A DNA stretch of 64,000 bases from Xanthomonas sp. (GTDB lineage Bacteria; Pseudomonadota; Gammaproteobacteria; Xanthomonadales; Xanthomonadaceae). The stretch spans positions 1 to 64,000 of the forward strand of contig JADFDQ010000002.1 in assembly GCA_018262705.1 (NCBI GenBank), read 5' to 3'. A program made the position numbers and the translations under genes. The notes beneath the pieces were generated by a model that had not been told where the DNA came from, ran no database searches, and saw nothing but the letters and a program-made list of their open reading frames with translations. This document shows positions 35,763-44,835 of this stretch, piece by piece; position 1 is the first letter of the stretch; every line of letters starts with the position of its first letter.

Positions 35763-37144
35763 CGCGCATCCTCCAGCCCAACGCGCTCCAGGTGCTCCGG
35801 AACGCGCGCGCGCCAGCCCAGCTCGCGCTGCACGCGCCCGCGCAACGTGTCGGCTGCATCGGGCTCGCCGTGGGTGAGGTAGACGACGCGCGGCGCGGAC
35901 GGCGCGGTGCGCATCCAGTCCAGCAGTTCCCCGGCGTCGGCGTGGCCAGAAAAGCCTTCCAGCTGCACTACCTCGGCGCGAATGGGGACCTCGCGGCCAA
36001 ACATGCGCAAGGTTCGCTTTCCTGCCGCCAGCGCGGCACCGCGTGTTCCGCCGGCCTGGTAGCCCGCGAGCAGGATCGCGTTTCGGTCATCCGGACCGAA
36101 CGCCTCGATGTGGTGCAACACGCGCCCCCCGGTCGCCATCCCGCTGGCGGAGATGATGATCATCGGTCCGCGCTGGCGGTTGAGCGCCTTCGACTCTTCC
36201 ACCGTGTTGACGAAGGTGGCCACGTCGAACATCCGCTGGCAGTCCTCTTCGGACACGTGGTGCTCGGAATGGTGGGCGTGGTAGTGCCGGGTCGCGTTGA
36301 TCGCCATCGGGCTGTTGAGGTACACCGGCACGCGAGGGATCTCCTTACGCTCACGCAGCCGGGCGATATGCAGCATGAGCGCCTGGGCGCGGCCGACAGC
36401 AAAGGCGGGGATGACGATAACGCCCCCGCGCGCGGCAACACGGCGGATGATCGGGGCCAATTCCGCTTCCTGGTCAATCGGGACGTGTTCGCGATTGCCG
36501 TAAGTGGACTCGCAGACCAGTACGTCGCAGGCGGGCAGGGGCGTCGGCGGATTCATCAGCGATTCCTGCTGCCGTCCCAAGTCGCCGCTGAAGTGCAAGC
36601 GCTGGCCCTGGACATCCAGGCTGACGTGGGCGGCGCCCAGGATGTGACCTGCGGGGTGGAAGCGCACCGTGAAGCCGGGCGCGACCTCGATGTCGCGTTC
36701 ATGGTCATGTCCCTGCAGCTGCTTCAGGCTGCGACGGGCGTCCTCTTCCGTATAGAGCGGTCGCGGCTCCTTGTGCTTCGAGTAGCCCTTGCGCGCGGCG
36801 TACTTCGCCTCTTCTTCCAGCAGGTGCCCGCTGTCGGGAAGCAGCAGGCCGCACAGCGCCACGCTGCCGTGGGTGCAGTGGATCCGGCCGCGGAACCCCT
36901 GCTTGACGAGTGCGGGCAGGTAGCCCGAATGGTCCAAGTGGGCGTGGGTCAGGATCACCGCATCGATTGATGCCGCGTCGACGGGAAACGGTGCCCAGTT
37001 GCGCTCGCGCAGCTGTTTGTAGCCCTGGAACAGGCCGCAGTCGACCAGCACGCGCTGGCCGTTGGCCTCGACCAGGTAGCGCGAGCCGGTGACTGTGCCC
37101 GCGGCGCCGAGGAACTGCAGGGTGGGGTTGGAAGACGCTGTCAT
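35759..37144 (-). CDS. Beta-CASP metallo-beta-lactamase-fold RNA nuclease
   Basis: A CPSF73/RNase J-related zinc hydrolase, likely a ribonuclease. The 461-residue protein has HAHLDHSGYLPAL (motif 2), HPAGHILGAAHV, HFSGDLGR (motif 4), the beta-CASP signatures ESTYGNREH, IIISASGMATGG and GFSGHADAGELLDW. Start ATG 37144. It is first of the overlapping block with thymidine phosphorylase, PRPP synthase and phosphoketolase, an association often seen with phosphoketolase clusters; an RNA-salvage role is an inference. Confidence 0.87.
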   Translation of the reverse strand: MTASSNPTLQFLGAAGTVTGSRYLVEANGQRVLVDCGLFQGYKQLRERNWAPFPVDAASIDAVILTHAHLDHSGYLPALVKQGFRGRIHCTHGSVALCGLLLPDSGHLLEEEAKYAARKGYSKHKEPRPLYTEEDARRSLKQLQGHDHERDIEVAPGFTVRFHPAGHILGAAHVSLDVQGQRLHFSGDLGRQQESLMNPPTPLPACDVLVCESTYGNREHVPIDQEAELAPIIRRVAARGGVIVIPAFAVGRAQALMLHIARLRERKEIPRVPVYLNSPMAINATRHYHAHHSEHHVSEEDCQRMFDVATFVNTVEESKALNRQRGPMIIISASGMATGGRVLHHIEAFGPDDRNAILLAGYQAGGTRGAALAAGKRTLRMFGREVPIRAEVVQLEGFSGHADAGELLDWMRTAPSAPRVVYLTHGEPDAADTLRGRVQRELGWRARVPEHLERVGLEDAR

Positions 37145-37224
37145 GAGGTGACTCCTGTCTCGAAAGGAAGCGATTGCGGGAGGCGTTGGAAGGGCCGACG
37201 CGCATCCCCGTGCGACGCGCCTGG

Positions 37225-37638
37225 TCAGGGGCGAACGAGCTCCACTGTGTCGTTGACCTTGGGGCTGCCGGAGATCACTTCCGCCTCCGCGTAGTGACCG
37301 TCGAACAGTTCAACGATCCGCACTTGGCCGACGTTTTCACGGCGGTAGCGTGGACCGCCGGTCCGCGAATGCCGGATGCGGCGCTTGTGCCGGATCACAT
37401 CCAGCACCTGCCCGACCTGGGCGCCGTCGGCCTGTCCGACGCAGACGACGAGCGTTTCGTTCTGCTTCTCCAACACTTGGCCGCGCATCAGTACGTTGTG
37501 ACGGAATCCGCCTTCACTCGCCGAGGCGACACCCGGCAATGCGAAGGCGAACAGAGCAGCCAAGGCCAGCGCGGCATACCAGCGGCGGGGATACGTGCCT
37601 CGGGCCCTTGGGTGGGAAAGATGCGTCGCGGGATTCAT
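37225..37638 (-). CDS. Secreted protein of unknown function downstream of the P-ATPase
   Basis: A 137-residue protein with a likely signal peptide (basic start [14 protein letters not shown]..., hydrophobic core [21 protein letters not shown]). The mature part is beta-rich ([34 protein letters not shown] cut by short turns) and ends [12 protein letters not shown], like a small SH3-type or OB-like module. Its ATG overlaps the P-ATPase stop by 4 bp (ATGA). Function is not known; it is probably an accessory to copper efflux. Confidence 0.7.
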   Translation of the reverse strand: MNPATHLSHPRARGTYPRRWYAALALAALFAFALPGVASASEGGFRHNVLMRGQVLEKQNETLVVCVGQADGAQVGQVLDVIRHKRRIRHSRTGGPRYRRENVGQVRIVELFDGHYAEAEVISGSPKVNDTVELVRP

Positions 37639-40025
37639 GGCGTGGACTCCTTGGACTGGATGCGAGGGGAGGCGGCAACGTCCGCCAGTGGAAGGCGTTT
37701 GAGAAGCAAGGCATTGAGGGCCACGATCACCGAACTTCCCGACATCGATAGGGCGGCGATTTCCGGCGACAGCACGAACGGATAGAAAACACCGGCCGCG
37801 AGCGGGAAGGCCAGGACGTTGTAACCCACGGCCCAACCGAGGTTCTGGTGCATCTTGCGCAGGGTAGCCCGGGCGATGGCGGTCGCGCGCACGACGTCGT
37901 AGGGGTCGCTGTGCATGAGCACGATGTCGGCGCTCTCGATGGCGACATCGGTGCCGGCTCCGATCGCGAAGCCGACATCGGCCTGGGTCAGCGCCGGTGC
38001 GTCATTGATGCCGTCGCCCACCATGCCGACCTTGAGGCCCTGCGACTGCAGCTTGATGACCTCGTCGGACTTGCCGCCAGGCAACACGTCTGCCAGTACG
38101 ATGTCGATCCCCAGATCCTGAGCTACGCGTTCGGCGGTGGGGCGATTGTCGCCGGTGATCATCGCCACTTTGATGTTGCGACGATGCAGTTCGTCGATGG
38201 CGGCGCGCGAGGTCTCGCGGATCGCGTCGGCAATTGCGAAGAAGCCCGCAAGCTCGCCGCCTACCCCTGCATAGATCACGGTGCGGCCGGCGCCGGTAAG
38301 GCGCGCGGCCTCCGCTTCCAGCACGGATAGATCGATTCCGTGTTCGACCATCAGGATGCGATTGCCCAGCAGGACCTGCACCCCGTCAACCACCCCGGTG
38401 GCGCCCTGGCCGTCGATGTTGGTGAAGGCCGTAGCGCGTTCGGCTGCCGGACCGGCGCGCTTGAGGATCGCTTGCGCCAGCGGGTGCTCCGAATGCGCCT
38501 CGACCGCAGCGGCCGTGGCCAGTAGCCGCTCCTGCGTCCAGCCCGGTGCGACCGCCATGTCGACCACCTCCGGTGCACCGACCGTCAGGGTTCCAGTCTT
38601 GTCAAAGATCACAACGTCCAGCCGGGCGCTCTTCTCGATGGCTTCGGCGTGTTTGAACAGAATGCCGTGTCGAGCGCCCAGGCCCGTGCCGATCATGATC
38701 GCCATCGGGGTGGCCAAACCCAGTGCGTCGGGACAGGCAATGACGAAGACGGTGATCGTCAGCGTGAGCGCGAACATGAGCGGCTGTCCCAGCCACCAGA
38801 ACCAGACCGCGAAGGTCAGCAGCCCGATCACGATCGCGGCCAGCACCAGCCACTGCGAAGCGCGGTCGGCGAGCAGTTGCGCAGGCGCCTTGGAGTTCTG
38901 TGCGGTCTGGACCAGCTTGATGATCTGCGCCAGCGCGGTATCGCTGCCGATCTTGGTGGCGGTGTAGGCAAATGCACCGCTCTTGTTGATCGATCCGCCG
39001 ACAACGGAGGCCCCTGGGTCTTTGCGCACGGGCATCGACTCGCCGGTCAGCATGGATTCGTCGACCTGGGAGCTGCCTTCAGCGACGGTGCCGTCGACGG
39101 GGATCTTCGCCCCCGGCCGCACCACGACGATATCGCCGACCAGGACTTCGGCGGTCGGGATGTCGAGCTCCTGTCCGTCACGGCGCACCACCGCGCGGGG
39201 CGGGGACAGCTTCAACAACGCCTTCATCGCGTCCGAAGCGCCGGCGCGTGCCCGCATCTCGAGCCAGTGGCCGAGCAGGACGAAGGTCAGCAGGACCGCC
39301 GAGGCCTCGTAGAAGTTCGGTCCGTCGAAGAAGAACGTCGACGCGATGCTGAACCCGTAGCCGGTGCCCACGCTCAGCAGCACCAGCACCGCCATGTCCA
39401 GCACGCCGCGGCGCAGCGAACGAATCGCCGCACTGAAGAACGGCCAGCCCGGATACAGCACGGCGCCGGTCGCCAGCAGGAACAACCAGACGTTCTCGCG
39501 CAGTCCAAACGGCACCGGCGGCGGCTCCATCAGGCCGCCCATGGGCGACCACACGAATACCGGGATCGCGAAGGCGAGAGCGACCAGGAAGCGGCGGCCC
39601 ATGTCGCGCGCCGCGGCGTGCAGATCGCTGCCGTGGTTCATGCCCGCATGGGCGTCGTGACCCCCGGCATCCTTGGCGTCATCGCCGTGGCCGGCGTGGG
39701 CGTCGGCAGGGTGCTCCGCGGTGGTACCCGGTCCGTGCCGGGCATGCGCAGCGTGGGCGTGCGCGCCTGCGCCCGGGCCGGCAGCGGGCATCGAGGCGTC
39801 GCATTGGAAGCCGCAGTCGCGGATCGCGGTGGCGACCGCGCCCGACGACAGGCGGGCCGGGTCGTAGGACACCTGCAGGGTCGCGGTGGCGAAATTCGCG
39901 ATGGTGGCGTTGACTCCGGGCAACGCGGCTACGGCCCTCTCCAGCGTGCGCGCGCAGCCGGCACTCACCATGTCGCCGATGGGCCAGGTGCGCGTGCGCA
40001 CTGGCGGTTCGTGGACGTGTGTCAT
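37635..40025 (-). CDS. P1B heavy-metal ATPase with CPD motif and degenerate HMA
   Basis: Metal-exporting ATPase of 796 residues. The core has [19 protein letters not shown] and the transmembrane metal site [13 protein letters not shown], in which the usual CPC is CPD. The N-terminal HMA-like domain reads [15 protein letters not shown]: only one Cys of the MxCxxC pair is present, so metal transfer via this domain is doubtful. A His/Gly/Asp-rich linker ([20 protein letters not shown]) follows. It overlaps the ICMT-like gene and the small secreted gene by 4 bp. It is part of the MerR-led operon. Confidence 0.85.
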   Translation of the reverse strand: MTHVHEPPVRTRTWPIGDMVSAGCARTLERAVAALPGVNATIANFATATLQVSYDPARLSSGAVATAIRDCGFQCDASMPAAGPGAGAHAHAAHARHGPGTTAEHPADAHAGHGDDAKDAGGHDAHAGMNHGSDLHAAARDMGRRFLVALAFAIPVFVWSPMGGLMEPPPVPFGLRENVWLFLLATGAVLYPGWPFFSAAIRSLRRGVLDMAVLVLLSVGTGYGFSIASTFFFDGPNFYEASAVLLTFVLLGHWLEMRARAGASDAMKALLKLSPPRAVVRRDGQELDIPTAEVLVGDIVVVRPGAKIPVDGTVAEGSSQVDESMLTGESMPVRKDPGASVVGGSINKSGAFAYTATKIGSDTALAQIIKLVQTAQNSKAPAQLLADRASQWLVLAAIVIGLLTFAVWFWWLGQPLMFALTLTITVFVIACPDALGLATPMAIMIGTGLGARHGILFKHAEAIEKSARLDVVIFDKTGTLTVGAPEVVDMAVAPGWTQERLLATAAAVEAHSEHPLAQAILKRAGPAAERATAFTNIDGQGATGVVDGVQVLLGNRILMVEHGIDLSVLEAEAARLTGAGRTVIYAGVGGELAGFFAIADAIRETSRAAIDELHRRNIKVAMITGDNRPTAERVAQDLGIDIVLADVLPGGKSDEVIKLQSQGLKVGMVGDGINDAPALTQADVGFAIGAGTDVAIESADIVLMHSDPYDVVRATAIARATLRKMHQNLGWAVGYNVLAFPLAAGVFYPFVLSPEIAALSMSGSSVIVALNALLLKRLPLADVAASPRIQSKESTP

Positions 40026-40687
40026 CGGACTTCTCCCTGGGATGGGGCGGGGCCGCGCCTGCGTCGCGGAATGAAGGCCGGCACCTGCTGCATGTAGCGG
40101 ACGTACTCGTCGCCGAAGCGGCCCAGGCAGTCCTTTTCCTCACGGCGCGCCAGGCGGGCATAGGCCCACACGAGCACCGGATAGCTGGCGAGTGTGAGCA
40201 GCGTGGGCCACTGCAGCAGGAAACCGGTCAGCACCAACACGAAAGCGACGTACTGCGGGTGGCGCATGCGCGCATACACGCCGTCTCGGGCCATCCGGCC
40301 CTCACGCTGCGCCCGATACAACACTGGCCAGGCGGCCGACAGCAGCCAGAAGCCACCGCCGATCAGGACGAAGCTCGCCATGTGGAATGGACCAAAATGC
40401 GGATTGGCGCGCCAGCCGAACCACATCTCCAGCAGATGGCCCGCGTCATGGCTGAGCCAGTTCACTTGCGGATAATTGGCACTGAGCCACCCGCCCAGGA
40501 CGTACAACGTCAGCGGGAAGCCATACATTTCCGCGAACAGGGCCACGACGAAGGCGGAGAACATCCCGAACCCCCGCCAGTCCCAGCGGGTCAAGGGCTT
40601 GTAGAAGCTCCAGGCGAAGAAGATGAAGAACGCGGTGTTGATGGCGGCCAGCAGCCAAAGGCCGTAGCCGGAGTCGGGTGCCTGCAT
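40022..40687 (-). CDS. Isoprenylcysteine carboxyl methyltransferase-like membrane protein
   Basis: A 221-residue protein with about five to six membrane helices. The C-terminal half has the ICMT/phospholipid-methyltransferase signature [20 protein letters not shown] and the ending [20 protein letters not shown], which bind S-adenosylmethionine in this family. In metal islands such genes are often next to copper ATPases; the substrate is unknown. It overlaps the ATPase start by 4 bp and follows the DUF2933 gene by 1 bp. Confidence 0.82.
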   Translation of the reverse strand: MQAPDSGYGLWLLAAINTAFFIFFAWSFYKPLTRWDWRGFGMFSAFVVALFAEMYGFPLTLYVLGGWLSANYPQVNWLSHDAGHLLEMWFGWRANPHFGPFHMASFVLIGGGFWLLSAAWPVLYRAQREGRMARDGVYARMRHPQYVAFVLVLTGFLLQWPTLLTLASYPVLVWAYARLARREEKDCLGRFGDEYVRYMQQVPAFIPRRRRGPAPSQGEVR

Positions 40688-40688
40688 G

Positions 40689-41003
40689 TCAGTGCCCTCC
40701 GTTCGAGGTGTCGGACGTTTCGTCGTTCAGTGCCCGCTTGCTACGGCTCTCATGCTGGCCATGGGGTGTGTCGTCGGCATTGCCGTCGCGCCCATGACTT
40801 CCGGAACCTCCATGACCGCCATGCCCCTTGTGCATGAACACATGCATCAAGGGACATAGCAGCAGGATGGCCAGGGGCAACCAGCGAAGCGTCCCCCCAA
40901 GGTGGGCGCGGTGCTCGACGGCGAGATAGAACACGGCCAGCGCCAGGAAGATCCAGAAGACCCAGCGTCGGGAGCCTGAGGGGGCAGGACTGGAGGCTGT
41001 CAT
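40689..41003 (-). CDS. DUF2933-family small membrane protein
   Basis: A 104-residue protein with two membrane helices (WVFWIFLALAVFYLAVEH and WLPLAILLLCPLMHVFMH) and a His/Gly-rich tail (HKGHGGHGGSGSHGRDG). LLCPLMHVFMHKGH is the DUF2933 signature and offers a Cys/Met/His cluster that could bind copper. It overlaps merR by 4 bp and is followed by the ICMT-like gene. Function unproven; association with copper operons is known for the family. Confidence 0.82.
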   Translation of the reverse strand: MTASSPAPSGSRRWVFWIFLALAVFYLAVEHRAHLGGTLRWLPLAILLLCPLMHVFMHKGHGGHGGSGSHGRDGNADDTPHGQHESRSKRALNDETSDTSNGGH

Positions 41004-41512
41004 GGCAAATTCTCCTCTGTGGGGCGGCGTCCAAGAAGTCGCCGCGGGGTGGACTTGACGAACCCGCCGCCTTCAGCAGCGGCAACAGATTCGATCAATG
41101 CGCAGACATCGTTGCCAGTTGGAATGGAGTCCGGCAGCGAAGCCCAGGCGCGCACGGCATGCTCCATCCGTCCGTGCATGGCGAGCAGCGTGTCCAGCTG
41201 GTGACGGGTGTCGTCGAGCCTGCGTCGGATGATGTCCCTCACCAGTGGGCAAGGGCTGTGCCGCAGCAGGCTGTGGTGGATGATTTCCTCGATTTCCCCC
41301 AGCGTGAAGCCAAGGTGTTGCGCCGTGCGAATGAAGTGCAGGCGAAGGAGCTCCGACGTGGAGAACAACTGGTAGCCGCCCTCGGTATGCGTGGCCGCTT
41401 GCAACAGACCGCGCCGCAGGTAGTTGCGCACCACATGCACCGTGACATCGCCCTGCCGTGCCAGCTGGCGGACCGTCATCAGCGGCAGCGTCACTTCTTC
41501 CTTGGTCGTCAT
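41000..41512 (-). CDS. MerR-family metal-responsive regulator
   Basis: A 170-residue MerR activator. The N-terminal winged helix is MTVRQLARQGDVTVHVVRNYLRRGLL, followed by FSTSELLRLHFIRTAQHLGFTLGEI, then the dimerisation helix. Cys residues in LRHSPCPLVRD and NDVCALIE are candidate metal ligands. It is first of the operon merR-DUF2933-ICMT-P-ATPase-secreted protein; its promoter has the 19-bp spacer of MerR-controlled promoters with a palindrome in it, so autoregulation of the whole operon is likely. Confidence 0.9.
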   Translation of the reverse strand: MTTKEEVTLPLMTVRQLARQGDVTVHVVRNYLRRGLLQAATHTEGGYQLFSTSELLRLHFIRTAQHLGFTLGEIEEIIHHSLLRHSPCPLVRDIIRRRLDDTRHQLDTLLAMHGRMEHAVRAWASLPDSIPTGNDVCALIESVAAAEGGGFVKSTPRRLLGRRPTEENLP

Positions 41513-41539
41513 CGGCTTGCTCCCGGCGAGGTGTTGATC

Positions 41540-41570
41540 AGGCTAGACCTGTGTCTCGCACACAGGTCAA
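41540..41570 (-). promoter_or_regulatory. MerR-type promoter with 19-bp spacer
   Basis: On the minus strand TTGACC (41565-41570) and TAGCCT (41540-41545) are separated by exactly 19 bp, the stretched spacer that MerR proteins unwind. A perfect 9-bp inverted repeat, GACCTGTGT / ACACAGGTC with a 5-bp centre (41546-41568), fills the spacer. It is about 28 bp upstream of the merR ATG. Confidence 0.88.
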
Positions 41571-41684
41571 CCGGCCTTGCGGTGGGCGAAGCCAGTAACG
41601 CGCGAATTGGCCGTAGACGGACGGATGTTCGCGGCCACAGCTGCATGAACCGTCGGTCCCTGCCTGCGTTGAACGGCCCCATCA

Positions 41685-44600
41685 CTACATCTCCTTGGGT
41701 AGTGCGGAGGAGGGGTGCGGCTTCCTGGCCAGCTGCCGCTGCTTGATCAGCGAGTACAGCGCCGGGATCACGACCAGGGTGAGGATGGTCGAAGACACCA
41801 TGCCACCTACCATCGGCGCGGCGATTCGGCGCATGACTTCCGAGCCAGTACCGCTGCTCCACATGATGGGCAGCAGGCCCGCCATGATCGCGACCACGGT
41901 CATCATCTTCGGGCGCACGCGGTCGACCGCGCCTTCGATGATGGCCTCGCGCAGGTCCCGTGAATCCAGTGCCCGGCCTTCGGCCTGCCTCTGCGCGGCA
42001 CGCGCTTCAAGTGCGTGGTCGAGGTAGATCAGCATCACCACGCCGGTTTCCGCGGCGACGCCGGCCAGCGCGATGAAGCCCACGATCACCGCGACGCTGG
42101 TGTTGTAGTCGAGCAGCCACATCAGCCAGATACCGCCGACCAGGGCGAACGGCACCGACAGCATCACGATCAGCGACTCGGTGACGCGGCGGAAGTTGAG
42201 GTACAGCAGCAGGAAAATCAGCGCCAGCGTCACCGGAATGACGACCCGCATTTTTTCGGCGGCGCGCTGCATGTACTCGTATTGACCGCTCCAGGTCACG
42301 TAGTAGCCCGATGGGAACTGCACCTGTCGAGTGACCGCTTCCTGCGCCGCCTTCACGTAGCGGCCGAGGTCGCTTTCGCGGGTATCGACATAGATGTATG
42401 CGGCCAGCATGGCGTTCTCGGTGCGGATGCTGGGCGCCCCTTTCCTAACCTCGATCTTCGCCAACTCGCCGAGCGGCACCTGCGCACCGCCGGGCACCGG
42501 CACCAGCACCTGGGTCCCGATGCGCTGCGGGTCGTCGCGCAGTTCGCGCGGATAGCGCACGATCGCGCTGAAACGCTCGCGGCCCTGCAGGATGGTGGTG
42601 ACCATCTCGCCACCCAGCGCGGCCGCCACCACGTCCTGCACCTCGCCCAGAGTCACGCCGTACTGGGCCAGGCTGGCCAGGTCGGGGGTGATGTCGAGGT
42701 AGTAGGCACCGGTCAGGCGTTCGGCGAAGGCGCTGGTCGTCCCCGGCACTTGCCGTACCACGGCTTCGATCTCGGTGGCCAGGGCCTCCAGCTGGTCCAG
42801 GTTGTTACCGAAGATCTTGATGCCCACGGGCGTGCGGATGCCGGTGGCCAGCATGTCGGTGCGGGCCTTGATCGGCATCGTCCAGGAGTTGGCGACGCCC
42901 GGGAACTTCAGCGCCGCGTCCATCTCGGCGATGAGCTTGTCGGTGGTCATGCCGTCCCGCCATTCGTCCTCGGGCTTGAGGTTGATGACGGTTTCGAACA
43001 TCTCCAAAGGTGCAGGATCGGTGGCGGTCAGGGCGCGGCCCGCCTTGCCGAACACCGACTCCACCTCCGGGAAGCCCTTGATGATCCGGTCCTGCTGCTG
43101 CAGCAGCTCCGACGCCTTGGTCACCGACATGCCCGGCAGCGACGCTGGCATGTACAGGAGGGTGCCCTCGTTGAGCGTGGGCATGAACTCGCTGCCCAGG
43201 CGTGACGCCGGCCACAGGCTGGCGAACAGGGCGACCAGCGCGATCGCGATCGTGGCCATGCGGTGCCGCAGCACGACGTCGATCACGGGCCGATAGGCCG
43301 CGACCAGGAACCGGTTCACCGGGTTCTTCTGCTCGGGCATGATCTTGCCGCGCACGAACAGGAGCATGAGCACCGGCACCAAGGTCACCGAAAGCAGCGC
43401 ACCACCGGCCATGGCGAAGGTCTTGGTGAAGGCCAGCGGCTTGAACAGGCGGCCTTCCTGCGCCTCCAGGGCGAACACCGGAAGGAACGAGACGGTGATG
43501 ATCATCAGGCTGAAGAACAGCGCCGGCCCGACCTCCCGGCAGGCGTCGATGATCAGCTGGGCTCGGCTTCGGGAGCCGTCGGAGCGCTCGATGTGCTTGT
43601 GCGCGTTCTCGATCATCACGATCGCCGCGTCGACCATCACGCCGATCGAGATCGCGATGCCGCCCAAGCTCATGATGTTGGAGTTCATGCCGAGCGCACG
43701 CATCGCGATGACTGCGATCAGCACGCCGACCGGTAGCATGACGATCGCGACCAGCGCGCTGCGCGCATGGAACAGGAACAGCAGGCAAACCAGCGCGACG
43801 ATCAGGCTCTCCTCGAGCAAGGTCGTGCGCAGCGTCTTGATCGCACGCACGATGAGATCTGACCGGTCGTAGACCGCCTGGACGCTGACGCCTTCGGGCA
43901 AGCCGCGTGCAAGTTCCGCGATCTTGTCCTTTACCCCGCCGATCACGGCCAGGGCGTTCTCGCCGAACCGCGCAATGACGATCCCCGCCACGACGTCGCC
44001 TTCGCCGTCCAGGTCGGCGATGCCACGGCGCTCGTCGGGCACCAGTTCGACCCGGGCGACGTCGCCGATCAGCACCGGTGCGCCGCCTTCGGCGCGCAGC
44101 ACCAGACTCTCGATGTCCTCGATGCCGCGCAGGTAGCCACGTCCCCGGACCATGTACTCGGTCTCGGCCATTTCGATCACGCGGCCGCCGACGTCGCGGT
44201 TGCTCGCGGCGATCACTTCGGACACCCGTGAGATCGGGATGTCGAACGCGCGCAGCCGGACCGGATCGACGGTGATCGAGTACTGGCGCACGAAGCCGCC
44301 GACGCTGGCGACCTCGGCCACGCCGGGCGCCGTGGTCAGCTGGTAGCGCAGATACCAGTCCTGCATCGCGCGCAGCTCGTCCAGCGAGTGGCGATCGCTT
44401 TTCAGCACATACTGGTATACCCAACCGACGCCTGTGGCGTCGGGGCCCAGTGCGGGTGCCACGCCGGGCGGCAGGTTCTTCGACGCGACGTTGAGGTTTT
44501 CGAGCACGCGAGAGCGCGCCCAGTAGAGATCGGTGCCTTCCTCGAAGATAACGTAGATGAAGGAGGCGCCGAAGAACGAGAAGCCGCGGACGTCTCGCGA

Positions 44601-44834
44601 TTTCGGAACTGCGAGCAGGGCGCTGGTCAGCGGATAGGTGACCTGATCCTCGACCACCTGGGGCGCCTGCCCTGGGTACTCGGTGAACACGATCACCTGT
44701 ACGTCCGAGAGGTCCGGCTGGGCGTCCAGCGGCGTGTTCGTCAGCGCGTAGATGCCACCGGCGACGATCGCCAGCGCCATCACCAGCACCAGGAAGACGT
44801 TGCGTACCGACCATTCAATGAGACGGCTAAGCAT
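41685..44834 (-). CDS. cusA: CusA-type HME-RND Cu/Ag efflux pump
   Basis: Inner-membrane RND pump that drives copper or silver export through CusCBA. The 1049-residue protein has the proton-relay helix GVMVDAAIVMIENAHKH and the methionine cluster of Cu(I)/Ag(I) pumps (EFMPTLNEGTLLYMP, SWTMPIKARTDMLATGI), which supports the CusA rather than the CzcA subgroup. Twelve membrane helices and two large periplasmic loops are present. It is last in cusCBA; the cusB stop is 1 bp upstream. Confidence 0.94.
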   Translation of the reverse strand: MLSRLIEWSVRNVFLVLVMALAIVAGGIYALTNTPLDAQPDLSDVQVIVFTEYPGQAPQVVEDQVTYPLTSALLAVPKSRDVRGFSFFGASFIYVIFEEGTDLYWARSRVLENLNVASKNLPPGVAPALGPDATGVGWVYQYVLKSDRHSLDELRAMQDWYLRYQLTTAPGVAEVASVGGFVRQYSITVDPVRLRAFDIPISRVSEVIAASNRDVGGRVIEMAETEYMVRGRGYLRGIEDIESLVLRAEGGAPVLIGDVARVELVPDERRGIADLDGEGDVVAGIVIARFGENALAVIGGVKDKIAELARGLPEGVSVQAVYDRSDLIVRAIKTLRTTLLEESLIVALVCLLFLFHARSALVAIVMLPVGVLIAVIAMRALGMNSNIMSLGGIAISIGVMVDAAIVMIENAHKHIERSDGSRSRAQLIIDACREVGPALFFSLMIITVSFLPVFALEAQEGRLFKPLAFTKTFAMAGGALLSVTLVPVLMLLFVRGKIMPEQKNPVNRFLVAAYRPVIDVVLRHRMATIAIALVALFASLWPASRLGSEFMPTLNEGTLLYMPASLPGMSVTKASELLQQQDRIIKGFPEVESVFGKAGRALTATDPAPLEMFETVINLKPEDEWRDGMTTDKLIAEMDAALKFPGVANSWTMPIKARTDMLATGIRTPVGIKIFGNNLDQLEALATEIEAVVRQVPGTTSAFAERLTGAYYLDITPDLASLAQYGVTLGEVQDVVAAALGGEMVTTILQGRERFSAIVRYPRELRDDPQRIGTQVLVPVPGGAQVPLGELAKIEVRKGAPSIRTENAMLAAYIYVDTRESDLGRYVKAAQEAVTRQVQFPSGYYVTWSGQYEYMQRAAEKMRVVIPVTLALIFLLLYLNFRRVTESLIVMLSVPFALVGGIWLMWLLDYNTSVAVIVGFIALAGVAAETGVVMLIYLDHALEARAAQRQAEGRALDSRDLREAIIEGAVDRVRPKMMTVVAIMAGLLPIMWSSGTGSEVMRRIAAPMVGGMVSSTILTLVVIPALYSLIKQRQLARKPHPSSALPKEM

Positions 44835-44835
44835 G

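Noticed and set aside
41509-41862. 117-codon minus-strand frame between merR and cusA
   Set aside because: Overlaps the end of cusA and the MerR promoter; no family match and odd composition.
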